Shown: in pieces, positions 8,854-17,665 of the stretch
Position numbering within the stretch: the stretch's first letter is position 1
Layout of the letters: each line of letters begins with the position of its first letter
Source of the DNA: Thiogranum sp.
GTDB taxonomy: Bacteria; Pseudomonadota; Gammaproteobacteria; DSM-19610
Direction: 5' to 3'
DNA length: 64,000 bases
NCBI GenBank assembly: GCA_030148805.1
Contig: JASBSS010000026.1
Location: forward strand, 1 to 64,000
Translations under genes and position numbers: made by a program
The notes under the pieces: generated by a model
The model's input: the letters and a program-made list of their open reading frames with translations, nothing else
What the model was told of the DNA's origin: nothing
Database searches by the model: none

Positions 8854-10032
8854 ATGAGCACTTCACCCTCAGAGCGGGGATCGCCGGCGATCGAATACAT
8901 CGACGATCCGGTGGCGTTGGAGGCCTTTTGCGACCTGGTGCTAACCCATGACTGGGTGGCGGTCGATACCGAGTTCCTGCGCGAAAAAACCTATTTTCCC
9001 AAGTTGTGTCTGATCCAGGTGGGTGTGCCGGGTCGGTGTGCCTGTATCGATCCGCTCGCGCTCGACTCGTTGCAGCCTTTTTTCGCTGTCCTGTTCGATC
9101 CGACCATCACCAAGGTCATGCACGCCTGTTCGCAGGATCAGGAGATATTCGTGCACCTAACCTCCCAGGTGCCCAGACCGGTGTTTGACACCCAATTGGC
9201 GGCGCCCTTGCTCGGTTTGCCCGAGCAGATGGGGTATGCGAATTTCGTGCGCGAGATTCTCGGTGTTTCTCTGGACAAGGCGCAGTCGCGTACCGACTGG
9301 TCGCGGCGGCCGCTTAGCGCCGCGCAGATAAACTACGCCGCTGACGACGTGCGCTACCTGTGTCAGGCGTTCCCCCTGGTGCGCGAGCGCCTAGACGCCC
9401 AGGGTCGACTGGACTGGCTGGAGGCGGAGTTCGAGCCTTACGAACAGTTGGCGCGCTATCAACCGGATCCCGCCGGCGCCTGGCAGCGACTGCGGGGACT
9501 GGAGAAACTCCGTCCGCGCGCCCTGGGTGTCGCGCAACAGTTGGCGCAATGGCGGGAGCGCCAGGCGATAGCCAAGGACCTGCCGCGCAATTGGGTGCTG
9601 AAAGACGAGGCCATCGTGGATATTGCGCGTCTGGCGCCCGAAACCACCGCCGATCTGGCCAATATCCGTAGCCTGCCGGCACGTACCTTGGAGCGTTACG
9701 GCGAAAGTCTGATCGAGCAGATCCGTCTGGGCCTGGCCAGCGAGCCGCAACCGCTGAAGGCCCGCGCGCGGCGCGCCAAGACAGAGACCGCGGAAGAAGC
9801 GCTGGCGGATCTGTTGCAGGCCCAGCTGCGGTTGCTGGCCGCCGCGCACGATATCAACAGCGCCGCGCTCGGGGCCCGCAAGGATCTGCTGGCTCTGATC
9901 CGCGAGGAACCAACCCCGCTGTTGAAAGGATGGCGGCGCAAGATCGCCGGTGACGAGTTGCTCGCTTTGCGCGACGGTCACCGCAGGATACAGGTGCGCC
10001 GGCGCAAGATCGAGATAGAACCTACATCGTAA
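8854..10032 (+). CDS. rnd: Ribonuclease D
   Basis: 392 residues from ATG 8854; an upstream GTG at 8830 is less likely. 3'-5' exoribonuclease that trims tRNA precursors in the cytoplasm. The DEDDy exonuclease domain fills the N-terminal half: Asp38 and Glu40 in DTEFLRE, Asp95 in ACSQDQEIF, and Tyr161 with Asp165 in YAADDVRYL. HRDC-type helical domains follow (about 200-380). Length agrees with the usual 370-390. A TATAAT box (8806-8811) is about 45 bases upstream. Confidence 0.95.
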   Translation: MSTSPSERGSPAIEYIDDPVALEAFCDLVLTHDWVAVDTEFLREKTYFPKLCLIQVGVPGRCACIDPLALDSLQPFFAVLFDPTITKVMHACSQDQEIFVHLTSQVPRPVFDTQLAAPLLGLPEQMGYANFVREILGVSLDKAQSRTDWSRRPLSAAQINYAADDVRYLCQAFPLVRERLDAQGRLDWLEAEFEPYEQLARYQPDPAGAWQRLRGLEKLRPRALGVAQQLAQWRERQAIAKDLPRNWVLKDEAIVDIARLAPETTADLANIRSLPARTLERYGESLIEQIRLGLASEPQPLKARARRAKTETAEEALADLLQAQLRLLAAAHDINSAALGARKDLLALIREEPTPLLKGWRRKIAGDELLALRDGHRRIQVRRRKIEIEPTS

Positions 10033-10052
10033 AACGAGGGGAGTGAGTACCT

Positions 10053-10337
10053 GTGGCATCCGAGATAGACGAACTGACCATTCAATACGAGGAAGACGGC
10101 CTGGTGACCGTCAAGGAGCTCGACAAACGCGTGCTCAGCAAAGGCGCCTGGTCGACGATTTTGTTCCGTTACCAGGATTGGGACCGGCGCAAAGAAGCCT
10201 ACGGGCCGGATAAATACAGTATCCGTCGTTACCAGAAACGCAACGGGCAATACATGCAGAAGTCGAAGTTCAATATTTCCAGCCGCGATCAGGCACGGGC
10301 TATTATCGAAGCACTGGAAGAGTGGATGAAGGATTGA
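10053..10337 (+). CDS. Small conserved hypothetical protein next to rnd
   Basis: 94 residues, starting at GTG 10053 with a GGGAGTGAG ribosome site upstream. Soluble and charged, with a central block rich in Arg, Lys and Tyr (LFRYQDWDRRKEAYGPDKYSIRR) and a C-terminal helix (RDQARAIIEALEEWM). It follows rnd by 20 bases and is probably cotranscribed. The basic aromatic block would suit nucleic-acid contact, but this is speculation. Family not recognised. Confidence 0.75.
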   Translation: MASEIDELTIQYEEDGLVTVKELDKRVLSKGAWSTILFRYQDWDRRKEAYGPDKYSIRRYQKRNGQYMQKSKFNISSRDQARAIIEALEEWMKD

Positions 10338-10371
10338 CCACGGCCGGCCGGCGTTTTGCGGAGGAAAAGTG

Positions 10372-11424
10372 ATGCGGGAGATCATGGAACAGCGCTTTTT
10401 TCTTTTGATGCTGGCGCTGGTAACGCTGCTGTTTCTCTACTTGCTCAAGCCCTTTTTTGGCTCTGTGTTCTGGGCTTGTGTGATCGGTGTGTTGTTTTTC
10501 CCGCTATACCGCCGGCTGCTGAACCGCTTTGGCGGGCGAGAAAATCTCGCGGCGTTGACTACTTTGGTGCTATGTCTGTTCATAGTCATCATTCCGGTGT
10601 TGTTCGTGGTGGGGTCGTTTTTTCAGCAAGGCGTGGCGCTTTATCAGCGCCTGCAAAGCGGTGAGATCGATCCTGGCTCGTATCTGGAGCAGATACGCAG
10701 CGCTTTCCCATTGGTGCAGAATCTGCTGGAGCGCCTGGGTGTGGATCTGAGCAATCTCAACGAACAGTTTGCCGGCGCGGCCATTGCCGCCAGCCGTTTC
10801 GTCGCCCAGAACGCGGTGCAGCTGGGTCAGGGAACGCTGCAATTCTTCGTCGCCCTCGGGTTGATGCTCTACATCGCGTTTTTCACCTTGCGCGACGGGA
10901 CCCGCTTGATCGATCTCCTGGTGCGCGCACTGCCACTGGGCGACGAGCGTGAACATCTGCTGTTCGCGAAATTCGCCGAGGTGACCCGCGCCACCGTCAA
11001 AGGCAATCTGGTGGTGGCGGCCATCCAGGGCACGCTTGGCGGGTTGATCTTCTGGGTGCTGGGTATTCCGGGGGCCCTGTTGTGGGGGGTGGTGATGATT
11101 CTTCTCTCGTTGATTCCCATCGTGGGCGCGGGCCTCATCTGGGCACCCGTGGCGGTATATCTGTTTGCGACCGGCGACGCGGTCAAGGGGCTGGTGCTGG
11201 CGGCCTTCGGTTTTGGCGTGATCGGCCTGGTGGACAATCTGTTGCGGCCGATCCTGGTGGGGAGGGATACCAAACTGCCCGACTATGTGGTGTTAATATC
11301 GACGCTCGGCGGGATAGTTCTGTTCGGGCTCAACGGTTTTGTGATCGGCCCGCTGATCGCGGTCCTGTTCATGGCGTTCTGGGGGATCTTCATCCGTGAA
11401 TTCAACGTCGAGCCGGAACAGTGA
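10372..11424 (+). CDS. AI-2E family / PerM-type membrane transporter
   Basis: 350 residues. ATG 10372 is chosen because GAGGAAAA lies just upstream; GTG 10369 overlaps it. About seven to eight membrane segments: paired helices near residues 8-70, a periplasmic loop, then helices near 145-170 and 205-335. The C-terminal block with PDYVVLISTLGGIVLFGLNGFVIGPLI is the family signature (formerly UPF0118). Members export or exchange small molecules or sodium; the AI-2 link holds for only some. It follows the rnd cluster by 34 bases. Confidence 0.88.
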   Translation: MREIMEQRFFLLMLALVTLLFLYLLKPFFGSVFWACVIGVLFFPLYRRLLNRFGGRENLAALTTLVLCLFIVIIPVLFVVGSFFQQGVALYQRLQSGEIDPGSYLEQIRSAFPLVQNLLERLGVDLSNLNEQFAGAAIAASRFVAQNAVQLGQGTLQFFVALGLMLYIAFFTLRDGTRLIDLLVRALPLGDEREHLLFAKFAEVTRATVKGNLVVAAIQGTLGGLIFWVLGIPGALLWGVVMILLSLIPIVGAGLIWAPVAVYLFATGDAVKGLVLAAFGFGVIGLVDNLLRPILVGRDTKLPDYVVLISTLGGIVLFGLNGFVIGPLIAVLFMAFWGIFIREFNVEPEQ

Positions 11425-11445
11425 CAGGCCTGACGCCCGACCGGC

Positions 11446-12219
11446 TTATTTGCGGATGCCGTGGCCTGTCTTGAGCAGGTACAGCGCGTAGCCGTAAAGC
11501 GCCGCGATAAACCCGAAGATAATGGCATAGGCCAGCCCGATGTCGATATCGGAGATTCCCAGAAAGCCATAGCGAAACGTGTTGACCATATACAGGATCG
11601 GGTTCAGGCGGGAGACCTGTTGCCAGAGTTCCGGCAGCATATGGATGCTGTAGAACACACCGCCTAGGTAGGTCAAAGGCGTCAACACGAAAGTGGGCAC
11701 GATGGAGATGTCGTCGAAGCTTTTGGCAAAGACGGCATTGATCAGGCCGGCCAGCGAAAACAGCGCCGAGGTCAGAATCACCGTGGTGACGACAACCGCC
11801 AGATTGTGTAACGGCAGGTCGGTGAAAAGCATCGACACCAGAGTCACGGCCAGACCCACCATCATGCCGCGCGCGATCCCCCCGAACATGAAACCTAGGA
11901 TGATCAGATAATAGGGGAGGGGCGAGACCAGCATTTCCTCGATGTGTCGGTGGAATTTGCAGCCGTAGAAGGACGACACCACATTGGCGTAGGAGTTGGT
12001 GATGACCGACATCATGATCAGACCGGGAACGATGTAGTCCATATAGCGGTAGCCGTCCATCGCTCCGATCTGCGAGCCGATCAGATTGCCGAAAATGACA
12101 AAGTACAGCGACATGGTGATGACCGGTGGTACTATGGTCTGTACCCAGATGCGCAAAAATCGCAGTACCTCCTTGATCACGATGGCCTTGAAGGCAATGT
12201 ACTGTTCGCCCAGAGTCAC
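11446..12219 (-). CDS. ABC-2 type transporter permease (YadH-like)
   Basis: 257 residues. The start is GTG 12219, whose GTGA overlaps the TGA stop of the ATP-binding gene, a mark of translational coupling. Six membrane helices are visible, with the ABC-2 signature region LTYLGGVFYSIHMLPELWQQVSRLNP near residues 180-210. Together with the ATPase at 12216-13145 it forms an exporter of the DrrAB/YadGH/NodIJ kind; substrate unknown. The gene converges with the AI-2E transporter, 21 bases away. A related pair lies at 25637-27321 on the other strand. Confidence 0.9.
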   Translation of the reverse strand: MTLGEQYIAFKAIVIKEVLRFLRIWVQTIVPPVITMSLYFVIFGNLIGSQIGAMDGYRYMDYIVPGLIMMSVITNSYANVVSSFYGCKFHRHIEEMLVSPLPYYLIILGFMFGGIARGMMVGLAVTLVSMLFTDLPLHNLAVVVTTVILTSALFSLAGLINAVFAKSFDDISIVPTFVLTPLTYLGGVFYSIHMLPELWQQVSRLNPILYMVNTFRYGFLGISDIDIGLAYAIIFGFIAALYGYALYLLKTGHGIRK

Positions 12220-13145
12220 GCTTTGTCGCCGCCATTGTTTTCCAGCATATGCACGAACAGTTGCTCCAGCCGGTTGGTCTTGTTGCGCATGCTCAACACT
12301 TCGATGTTGTGTCGCGATAAGGCCTCGAAGAGAAAATTGATGCTGTTGTCGCGCGAGATGTCCGCTTCCAGCGTGGTTTCGTCGAGCAGACGCACGTTGC
12401 CACGCTCCAGCGGTGGCAGAGCCCGCAGGGGGCGGCGCAGGTCGAGGACAAAGGTCTCCATGTCGAGTTGCCCGAGCAACTGCTTCATGCTGGTGTCTTC
12501 GATCAACTCGCCGGCGTCGATGATGCCGATATGGCGACACAGACTTTCGGCTTCCTCGAGATAGTGGGTGGTAAGAATGATCGTGGTGCCCGCGGCGTTG
12601 AGTTCCCGCAGATACGCCCACATCGAGCGTCGTATCTCGATATCCACGCCGGCGGTGGGTTCGTCCAGAATCAGGAGTTTGGGTTGGTGCACCAGCGCAC
12701 GGGCGATCATCAGTCGGCGTTTCATGCCGCCGGAGAGATCCCGGGCCTGCTCGCGGCGCTTTTCCCATAGCCCCAACTGCCGCAGGCACTGTTCCGCGCG
12801 GGCGAAGGCGCGGGGCCGGTCGATGCCGAAGTAGCCGGCCTGGTTGACCAGGATCTCCTCGACCGGCTCGAAGACATTGAAGTTGAACTCCTGCGGCACC
12901 AGCCCCAGCAGGCGCTTGGCGCTGTTGAAATCGTGATCGATATCGTGGCCGAATATCCTGACCTGGCCTGAGGTTTTGGTGATCAGGGAACTGATGATGC
13001 CAATGGTGGTGGATTTCCCGGCCCCGTTGGGCCCGAGCAGCGCATAGAAATCGCCTTTTCGAACGGTCAGGCTGACACCCTTGAGGGCCTGGAAACCGTT
13101 GGCGTAGGTTTTCGTCAGGTTTTCTATGGCGAGAGCGGCGGTCAT
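12216..13145 (-). CDS. ABC transporter ATP-binding protein (YadG-like)
   Basis: 309 residues. Walker A GPNGAGKS (about residues 38-45), Q-loop LVPQEFNF, signature LSGGMKRR, Walker B LLILDEP followed by TAGVD, and switch His in TTHYLEEAE are all intact. A C-terminal extension of about 80 residues is typical of the DrrA/NodI/YadG group. It is the energising subunit of an ABC-2 exporter and is coupled to the permease by a four-base overlap. Confidence 0.93.
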   Translation of the reverse strand: MTAALAIENLTKTYANGFQALKGVSLTVRKGDFYALLGPNGAGKSTTIGIISSLITKTSGQVRIFGHDIDHDFNSAKRLLGLVPQEFNFNVFEPVEEILVNQAGYFGIDRPRAFARAEQCLRQLGLWEKRREQARDLSGGMKRRLMIARALVHQPKLLILDEPTAGVDIEIRRSMWAYLRELNAAGTTIILTTHYLEEAESLCRHIGIIDAGELIEDTSMKQLLGQLDMETFVLDLRRPLRALPPLERGNVRLLDETTLEADISRDNSINFLFEALSRHNIEVLSMRNKTNRLEQLFVHMLENNGGDKA

Positions 13146-13194
13146 CGGCCGGGAAGTTTAACACAGGCCCGCGCGCAGCCCGAACCGGGAGAAA

Positions 13195-13386
13195 CTAGCT
13201 TAGAACGATCAGGACGATGACGAAGGCGGCGACCAGGGCGATGGGGATCAAGGCGCTCAGCCACTCGGCCTGAGTGGCCTGGCGGCGCTCCCGAAAGGCC
13301 GCCTTCAGCCCTGGCCGGAACCACAGCAGCACCACGACGACCAGGACGCCGAGTAACAGTTTTTCCCACAAAGCCATCGATTCCAT
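13195..13386 (-). CDS. Small two-helix membrane protein
   Basis: 63 residues from ATG 13386 (a GTG at 13401 would add five). Two membrane segments (about residues 5-20 and 42-62) flank a basic, polar loop (RPGLKAAFRERRQATQAEW). It lies just upstream of the ABC exporter genes on the same strand (gap 49 bases) and may be cotranscribed. Function unknown; small proteins of this shape are common and poorly characterised. Confidence 0.6.
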   Translation of the reverse strand: MESMALWEKLLLGVLVVVVLLWFRPGLKAAFRERRQATQAEWLSALIPIALVAAFVIVLIVLS

Positions 13387-13478
13387 GGTTCCAGTGTACA
13401 CCGAACGCCGGTGCGGTTTGCAAGCGGCCGAACGGTGTGTAACATCCTCGGCCAGAACCCAGTCAGCAGGAGCCGAGC

Positions 13479-14000
13479 GTGACCGAAGAGCGCAACTTTG
13501 TCCCCCTCAATATCGCCATTTTGACGGTCTCGGATACCCGCAACGAGGCTACGGATACCTCGGGCAAGGCCCTGCAAGAACGGCTGCTGGCCGCCGGTCA
13601 CCAGACGGCGGAAAAGTGCATTGTCGCCGACGATATCTACGCCATCCGGGCGGTGGTCTCGCGCTGGATCGCCGACGAACAGGTCCAGGCGATCATCACC
13701 ACGGGGGGCACCGGCGTCACCGGACGGGATGGAACGCCGGAGGCGGTCGAGGTGCTGTTGGACAAGCGCATAGACGGTTTCGGCGAGATTTTTCGCATGC
13801 TCTCCTATGAAGAGATCAACACCTCGACCATCCAGTCGCGGGCGCTCGCGGGGGTCGCCAACGGGACCTTCATTTTCTGCGTGCCGGGCTCCAGCGGCGC
13901 TTGCCGGACCGCGTGGGACAAATTGATCGTGCACCAGCTGGACTTCCGTACCCGGCCGTGCAATCTGGTGGAACTGCTGCCGCGCTTGACGGAAACCTGA
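13479..14000 (+). CDS. moaB: Molybdenum cofactor biosynthesis protein MoaB
   Basis: 173 residues starting at GTG 13479, with AGGAG about 12 bases upstream. MoaB/MogA-type fold, with the molybdopterin-binding motif TTGGTGVTGRDGTPEA (about residues 70-85) and a second conserved block FCVPGSSGACRTAWDKLI. It acts in the cytoplasm on molybdopterin (adenylylation in MogA-type enzymes). Length fits MoaB. Other cofactor genes are not in the window. Confidence 0.93.
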   Translation: MTEERNFVPLNIAILTVSDTRNEATDTSGKALQERLLAAGHQTAEKCIVADDIYAIRAVVSRWIADEQVQAIITTGGTGVTGRDGTPEAVEVLLDKRIDGFGEIFRMLSYEEINTSTIQSRALAGVANGTFIFCVPGSSGACRTAWDKLIVHQLDFRTRPCNLVELLPRLTET

Positions 14001-14006
14001 TGTGTG

Positions 14007-14609
14007 ATGGCCACGCAAACCCTCAGCCACCTAACCGGGGTATCCCCGGCGCCTACCGCCACCAGCCGATCAGTGCCTGCGCGCTTGCTGGCGCGCGGGA
14101 CCGCTCTGCTCATGGTGATGGCATTGTTCGCTGCCAGGGCTGATCTCGTCGAGGGCCAGGCGGCGCCCGATTTCCGCTTGCTCGATCAGCACCACGAAGT
14201 GCATACATTGGCGGATTACCGCGGACGTTGGCTGGTACTCTATTTCTATCCCCGGGACGATACCCCCGGCTGTACCACCGAGGCTTGCGCTTTCCGCGAT
14301 GATCTGCGTCGGTTTCGTCAGCTGAACGTTGCCCTGTTGGGCGTCAGCGTCGACAGCGTCGACAGTCACCGCGCGTTCGCGCGGAAACACGCGTTGCCGT
14401 TTCCCCTGCTGGCGGATACCCGCGGCGAGGTCGCTAAAGCGTACGGCGCGCTCTGGTCGCTGGGGCCGATCCGCTTTGCCCGTCGTCACACTTTCATCAT
14501 CGATCCCGAGGGCCGCGTGGCGCGGGTGTATCGCTCGGTGAAACCCGCGCAACACAGCGAGGAAATCCTTCGCCAACTGGTCGCGCTGGGCGTGCGAGAG
14601 TCGTCATGA
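14007..14609 (+). CDS. Peroxiredoxin, Bcp/AhpC-TSA type, with N-terminal membrane or signal segment
   Basis: 200 residues from ATG 14007. Residues 27-45 form a hydrophobic signal or anchor after a basic stretch; the peroxiredoxin domain begins at APDFRLLD. The motif DDTPGCTTEACAF carries the peroxidatic Cys89 and a resolving Cys94 with the CX4C spacing of Bcp-type (PrxQ) enzymes. It reduces peroxides using thioredoxin-like donors. Ordinary Bcp has no signal, so this version is probably periplasmic or membrane-attached. It overlaps slyX by four bases (ATGA). Confidence 0.88.
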   Translation: MATQTLSHLTGVSPAPTATSRSVPARLLARGTALLMVMALFAARADLVEGQAAPDFRLLDQHHEVHTLADYRGRWLVLYFYPRDDTPGCTTEACAFRDDLRRFRQLNVALLGVSVDSVDSHRAFARKHALPFPLLADTRGEVAKAYGALWSLGPIRFARRHTFIIDPEGRVARVYRSVKPAQHSEEILRQLVALGVRESS

Positions 14610-14824
14610 GCGAGGGGCCGGAGCCTGACCGCCTGGAGGAGCTCGAGACGCGCAATGCGCACCAGGAGCTTGCCCTGGAAACCCTGACGCGCTCGCTGAT
14701 CGAGCTGGAAAAGACCGTGGCCGCGCAGGCGCAACAGCTGCGCCGGCTGGAGGCCCAGGTGCGAGGCTTGCACAACGAGCCCGGCGATGGCGCGCCGCCC
14801 GATGAGCGGCCGCCGCACTACTGA
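14606..14824 (+). CDS. slyX: SlyX family protein
   Basis: 72 residues, nearly all one coiled coil with heptads (LEELETRNAHQELALETL and so on) and a Pro-rich tail ending RPPHY, a typical SlyX ending. Function of the family is unknown. The start overlaps the peroxiredoxin stop by four bases, so the two are translationally coupled. Confidence 0.88.
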   Translation: MSEGPEPDRLEELETRNAHQELALETLTRSLIELEKTVAAQAQQLRRLEAQVRGLHNEPGDGAPPDERPPHY

Positions 14825-14837
14825 GCGTTTGTTGAAT

Positions 14838-15212
14838 TCACTTTTTCAGCAACGACTGCAAGGCGGCGAAAGGTTGGTGAGTCGCATTGGGCGGCGCGGT
14901 ACCACTTTCCCCGGCGCTCGAGTTTCCGCCTTCGAGCAGGCGCTGGTGTTCGTTGTCGTGACAGTACAGACAAAGTAATTCCCAGTTGCTGCCATCGCTG
15001 GGATTGTTGTCATGGTTATGATCGCGATGGTGCACCGTCAGCTCGTGGAGATTCTCGCGCGAGAATTCGCGCTGACACCGCCCGCAGATCCAGGGATACA
15101 GTTTCAGCGCCTGTTCACGATAGCCGAGTTCTCGGGCATCGCGATTACGGTGGCTTTCAGCCACCAGCTGATCGAGGCGGCTGGTGCCGGCAGTGGTCGA
15201 TTTTTCACTCAT
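14838..15212 (-). CDS. yajD: YajD-like HNH nuclease domain protein
   Basis: 124 residues. The HNH fold is marked by CGRCQREF, LTVHHRDHNHDNNPSDG and WELLCLYCHDNEH: two CxxC zinc knuckles and the His-His catalytic block. The arrangement and length match YajD (about 115 residues). The biological substrate of YajD is not known. It converges with slyX, 13 bases apart. Confidence 0.88.
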   Translation of the reverse strand: MSEKSTTAGTSRLDQLVAESHRNRDARELGYREQALKLYPWICGRCQREFSRENLHELTVHHRDHNHDNNPSDGSNWELLCLYCHDNEHQRLLEGGNSSAGESGTAPPNATHQPFAALQSLLKK

Positions 15213-15446
15213 CTTCTAGGGTCCGCATAACCGTTTCCAGGGGCGAGTTTAGCGCTTTATCCGGTGTGACTCGAGCCCTTGTTAGCGACTGAAGTGATAA
15301 GGTAATATATATTGATTACATAGAGATAACCCGTTTATTGGATGTTATTTATAGTTATAAGGGGGCTGCGGACGCCGGCTGCGGCCGGACGGGCTCGGGT
15401 GCCGGCCCGTTTATCCGGTCCGCTGCTTCGGAGTTGCGATTGAGAC

Positions 15447-16121
15447 ATGAAAATTCTATCCCGGGATAAACTGCCGGTGCTCAAGGCCGCCGGCCAACGG
15501 AGTTATCGCTTGGTGGGCGAGACGCCTGTCGCGGATCGGATCCACCCGGGGGAAGCCTGGTCGGGAATCGGCGCCCTGGTGTCGTTGGTCGATACCACGA
15601 TAGCGTCTGAAGCCAGCACCCAGAGGTTGCCGGCGGACGGCGGCATCCTTTTGCGGCTGTTGCTGCAAGGTGGTCTGCGCCAACCGGGCGACGGCTGCGC
15701 CGACCCCGCCCTGGAGGCCTGGCAGATGCGAATTCTTTCCACCGGCGGCGCAGACGTTCCCGCGCTCACCAACGTGGGTGCCACCCCCGCGCGCCTGGTC
15801 GAAATACAGCTTTCAACCGCCTGCGAGTCGCCACTGTGTCGTGATTTGCGTCCGGCGGAAGGTCGTGTAACCCGGGTCTACGGTGCCGGGGCGGCGCTGG
15901 AGGTTGCGGCGGACGGCACCTGCGTCGATGTCGCCCGGCTGCATGCCGGGCAAAGCCTGGATATCGACAAAACCGCCCTGGTCTATGTCGGTGTCGGCCG
16001 GGGATTCGCCAACGAAGAGGCCGTGGGTGAAGGCACCCTGGTGCGGGCCGGGCAGTTGACCTTCGATGCGACCCATGACAGCTGCCTACTGATCGTCCAC
16101 GAGAGGGATGCCTGCGCCTGA
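15447..16121 (+). CDS. Hypothetical protein, possibly cupin-like
   Basis: 224 residues. Soluble and beta-rich, with no signal peptide. The alternating short strands and turns (LVEIQLSTA, LLIVHERDA) would suit a cupin or pirin-like beta-barrel, but no metal-binding His cluster can be pointed to. Its last 36 bases overlap the 3' end of the LpxL-like gene on the other strand. The 234-base AT-rich gap upstream separates it from yajD and probably holds divergent promoters. Family not recognised. Confidence 0.65.
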   Translation: MKILSRDKLPVLKAAGQRSYRLVGETPVADRIHPGEAWSGIGALVSLVDTTIASEASTQRLPADGGILLRLLLQGGLRQPGDGCADPALEAWQMRILSTGGADVPALTNVGATPARLVEIQLSTACESPLCRDLRPAEGRVTRVYGAGAALEVAADGTCVDVARLHAGQSLDIDKTALVYVGVGRGFANEEAVGEGTLVRAGQLTFDATHDSCLLIVHERDACA

Positions 16122-17123
16122 ATGCTTCGCGTAAACGCGCGCGAGCAGCGCCTGCCAGTGTTTGTCGGCGAGATAGGCCCAACTGGCGGGGTCCTCGAGG
16201 ATCCGCCGCTGCAGGAAATCCGCGTAGTGTTGCACCACCGTGCGCACGTCTTTGTCGATGATCGCGCTACCCATCACCACCCTGACGTCGCGGCCGTGGG
16301 AGCGAAACCAGGCGGGCACCAGCGGTACCTGCAGACGTCCCGCGATGCGTGCCGCCCACCCGGGCAGACCGACGGTCTCGCCGAACATCCGGACCGGCAC
16401 TGCATTGGCGGAACGGTCAAGATTATCCAGGGTGGCGGCCACCAACTTGCCCCCACGCAAGACCGAAAACAGCGTGCGCGACAGCTCGAACGGATTGCCG
16501 CCACGCACCATCAGGACGCTCAGGTTCATGCGTTCATAAAAATCGAGCGCGATCCGCGTGCGGGTAGCGGTGCGCGGATTCTTCGCCACCAGCAACATGT
16601 CGAAACAATGCCCGATTTGCACAGCGGAAAAGGCGCTGGCCACATTGTGCGGCACCGCCAGCACCAGTCCGCCGTGTTCCGCGATCAGTCCTTGCAAACG
16701 CTGCACATCATGGTCGTCGATCTGGACACGGGCCAACACCGAGCGGCGGCCCTGTTGATGCAGACGGATGAAGTTGTCGATCACGCCAAGGGCGTTGGCA
16801 AGAAAGCGGCGATGGATTTCGTGGGCGCTACCCTGGCCGCTCAGGCCGGCCACTGCCCGGCAGGCCGCGCGCAAGCGATAGCCAGGCACCCAGTAGCGCA
16901 AGCGCAACAGTGCGCCGACCAGGTGCGCGGGCAGCAGTGCGATCTGCCTTGGCGTGTGTCGGATCAGCCAGTGCAACACCGGGAAGGCCACGCCTTTGAG
17001 GCGCGTACCGCTAAGCAGCGCGGCGCGGCGCGTTGCGGGGTTGGCAAGCTTGACACTGCCCAGATAGAGCGCCGGCGAGTGCAGAATTTCGCTGTCGGTC
17101 GCTTGGTCCGGGCGCGTTTTCAT
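16086..17123 (-). CDS. LpxL/HtrB-like lysophospholipid acyltransferase homologue
   Basis: 345 residues. The family pattern of Kdo2-lipid A and lysophospholipid acyltransferases is present: an N-terminal hydrophobic segment, a block around RRFLANALGVIDNFIR, the acyltransferase region GLVLAVPHNVASAF, and later GGNPFELSRTLFSVLRGGKLVAATLDN and VPLVPAWFR. The usual catalytic HX4(D/E) is incomplete: after His159 the fifth residue is Ala164. It may act differently or have lost activity. Likely attached to the inner membrane, adding acyl chains to lipids. Tail-to-tail overlap of 36 bases with the 15447 gene. Confidence 0.78.
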   Translation of the reverse strand: MKTRPDQATDSEILHSPALYLGSVKLANPATRRAALLSGTRLKGVAFPVLHWLIRHTPRQIALLPAHLVGALLRLRYWVPGYRLRAACRAVAGLSGQGSAHEIHRRFLANALGVIDNFIRLHQQGRRSVLARVQIDDHDVQRLQGLIAEHGGLVLAVPHNVASAFSAVQIGHCFDMLLVAKNPRTATRTRIALDFYERMNLSVLMVRGGNPFELSRTLFSVLRGGKLVAATLDNLDRSANAVPVRMFGETVGLPGWAARIAGRLQVPLVPAWFRSHGRDVRVVMGSAIIDKDVRTVVQHYADFLQRRILEDPASWAYLADKHWQALLARVYAKHSGAGIPLVDDQ

Positions 17124-17241
17124 GGGGCTGTAGGAATCCAGGACACGACACTATCATACCGGATCCGGCTTGCCAGGGCGTCCCGCTAAGGTAAAATCAC
17201 CGGCCGTTTTAGGTGTGCCCATTGCCGGAGGTTCTGAATCC

Positions 17242-17655
17242 ATGGCCAACCCAACCCCGTTATCCCTGATGGATTTTGTCAAGTCCGCGAAGTCCCGTAT
17301 CCGCGAGGTGACCCCGCAGGAATTGCAGCGCCTGCTCGCGCAGCAGCCAGAGTTGTTGCTGGTGGATGTGCGCGAGCCCAATGAGCATCAAAAAGCGCAC
17401 ATTGACAAATCCCTGTTGGTACCCCGGGGGGTGCTGGAAGCGGCCGCCGATCCGTGCTTTCCCGGTCATGTGCCTGAGCTCTCCGCCGCGCGGGATCGAC
17501 CGGTGGTGACCTATTGCGCCTCCGGCGGTCGTTCGGCGATGGCGGCCGACACCCTCCAGCAAATGGGTTTCTCCCAGGTAAGCAGCCTGGACGGTGGCTT
17601 CGAGCGCTGGACCAAGGAGGGCCTGCCGGTGATCGGGGATGCCTCGCCGAGCTGA
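17242..17655 (+). CDS. Rhodanese-domain sulfurtransferase
   Basis: 137 residues from ATG 17242, with GGAGG 12 bases upstream. A single rhodanese domain: LLLVDVREPNEH (about 38-49) and active-site loop YCASGGRSA with Cys92. It transfers sulfur through a persulfide on that Cys. There is no signal peptide, so it is cytoplasmic. It may serve the sulfur metabolism suggested elsewhere in the window, but nothing local links it to a pathway. Confidence 0.9.
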   Translation: MANPTPLSLMDFVKSAKSRIREVTPQELQRLLAQQPELLLVDVREPNEHQKAHIDKSLLVPRGVLEAAADPCFPGHVPELSAARDRPVVTYCASGGRSAMAADTLQQMGFSQVSSLDGGFERWTKEGLPVIGDASPS

Positions 17656-17665
17656 TCGGCACAGG

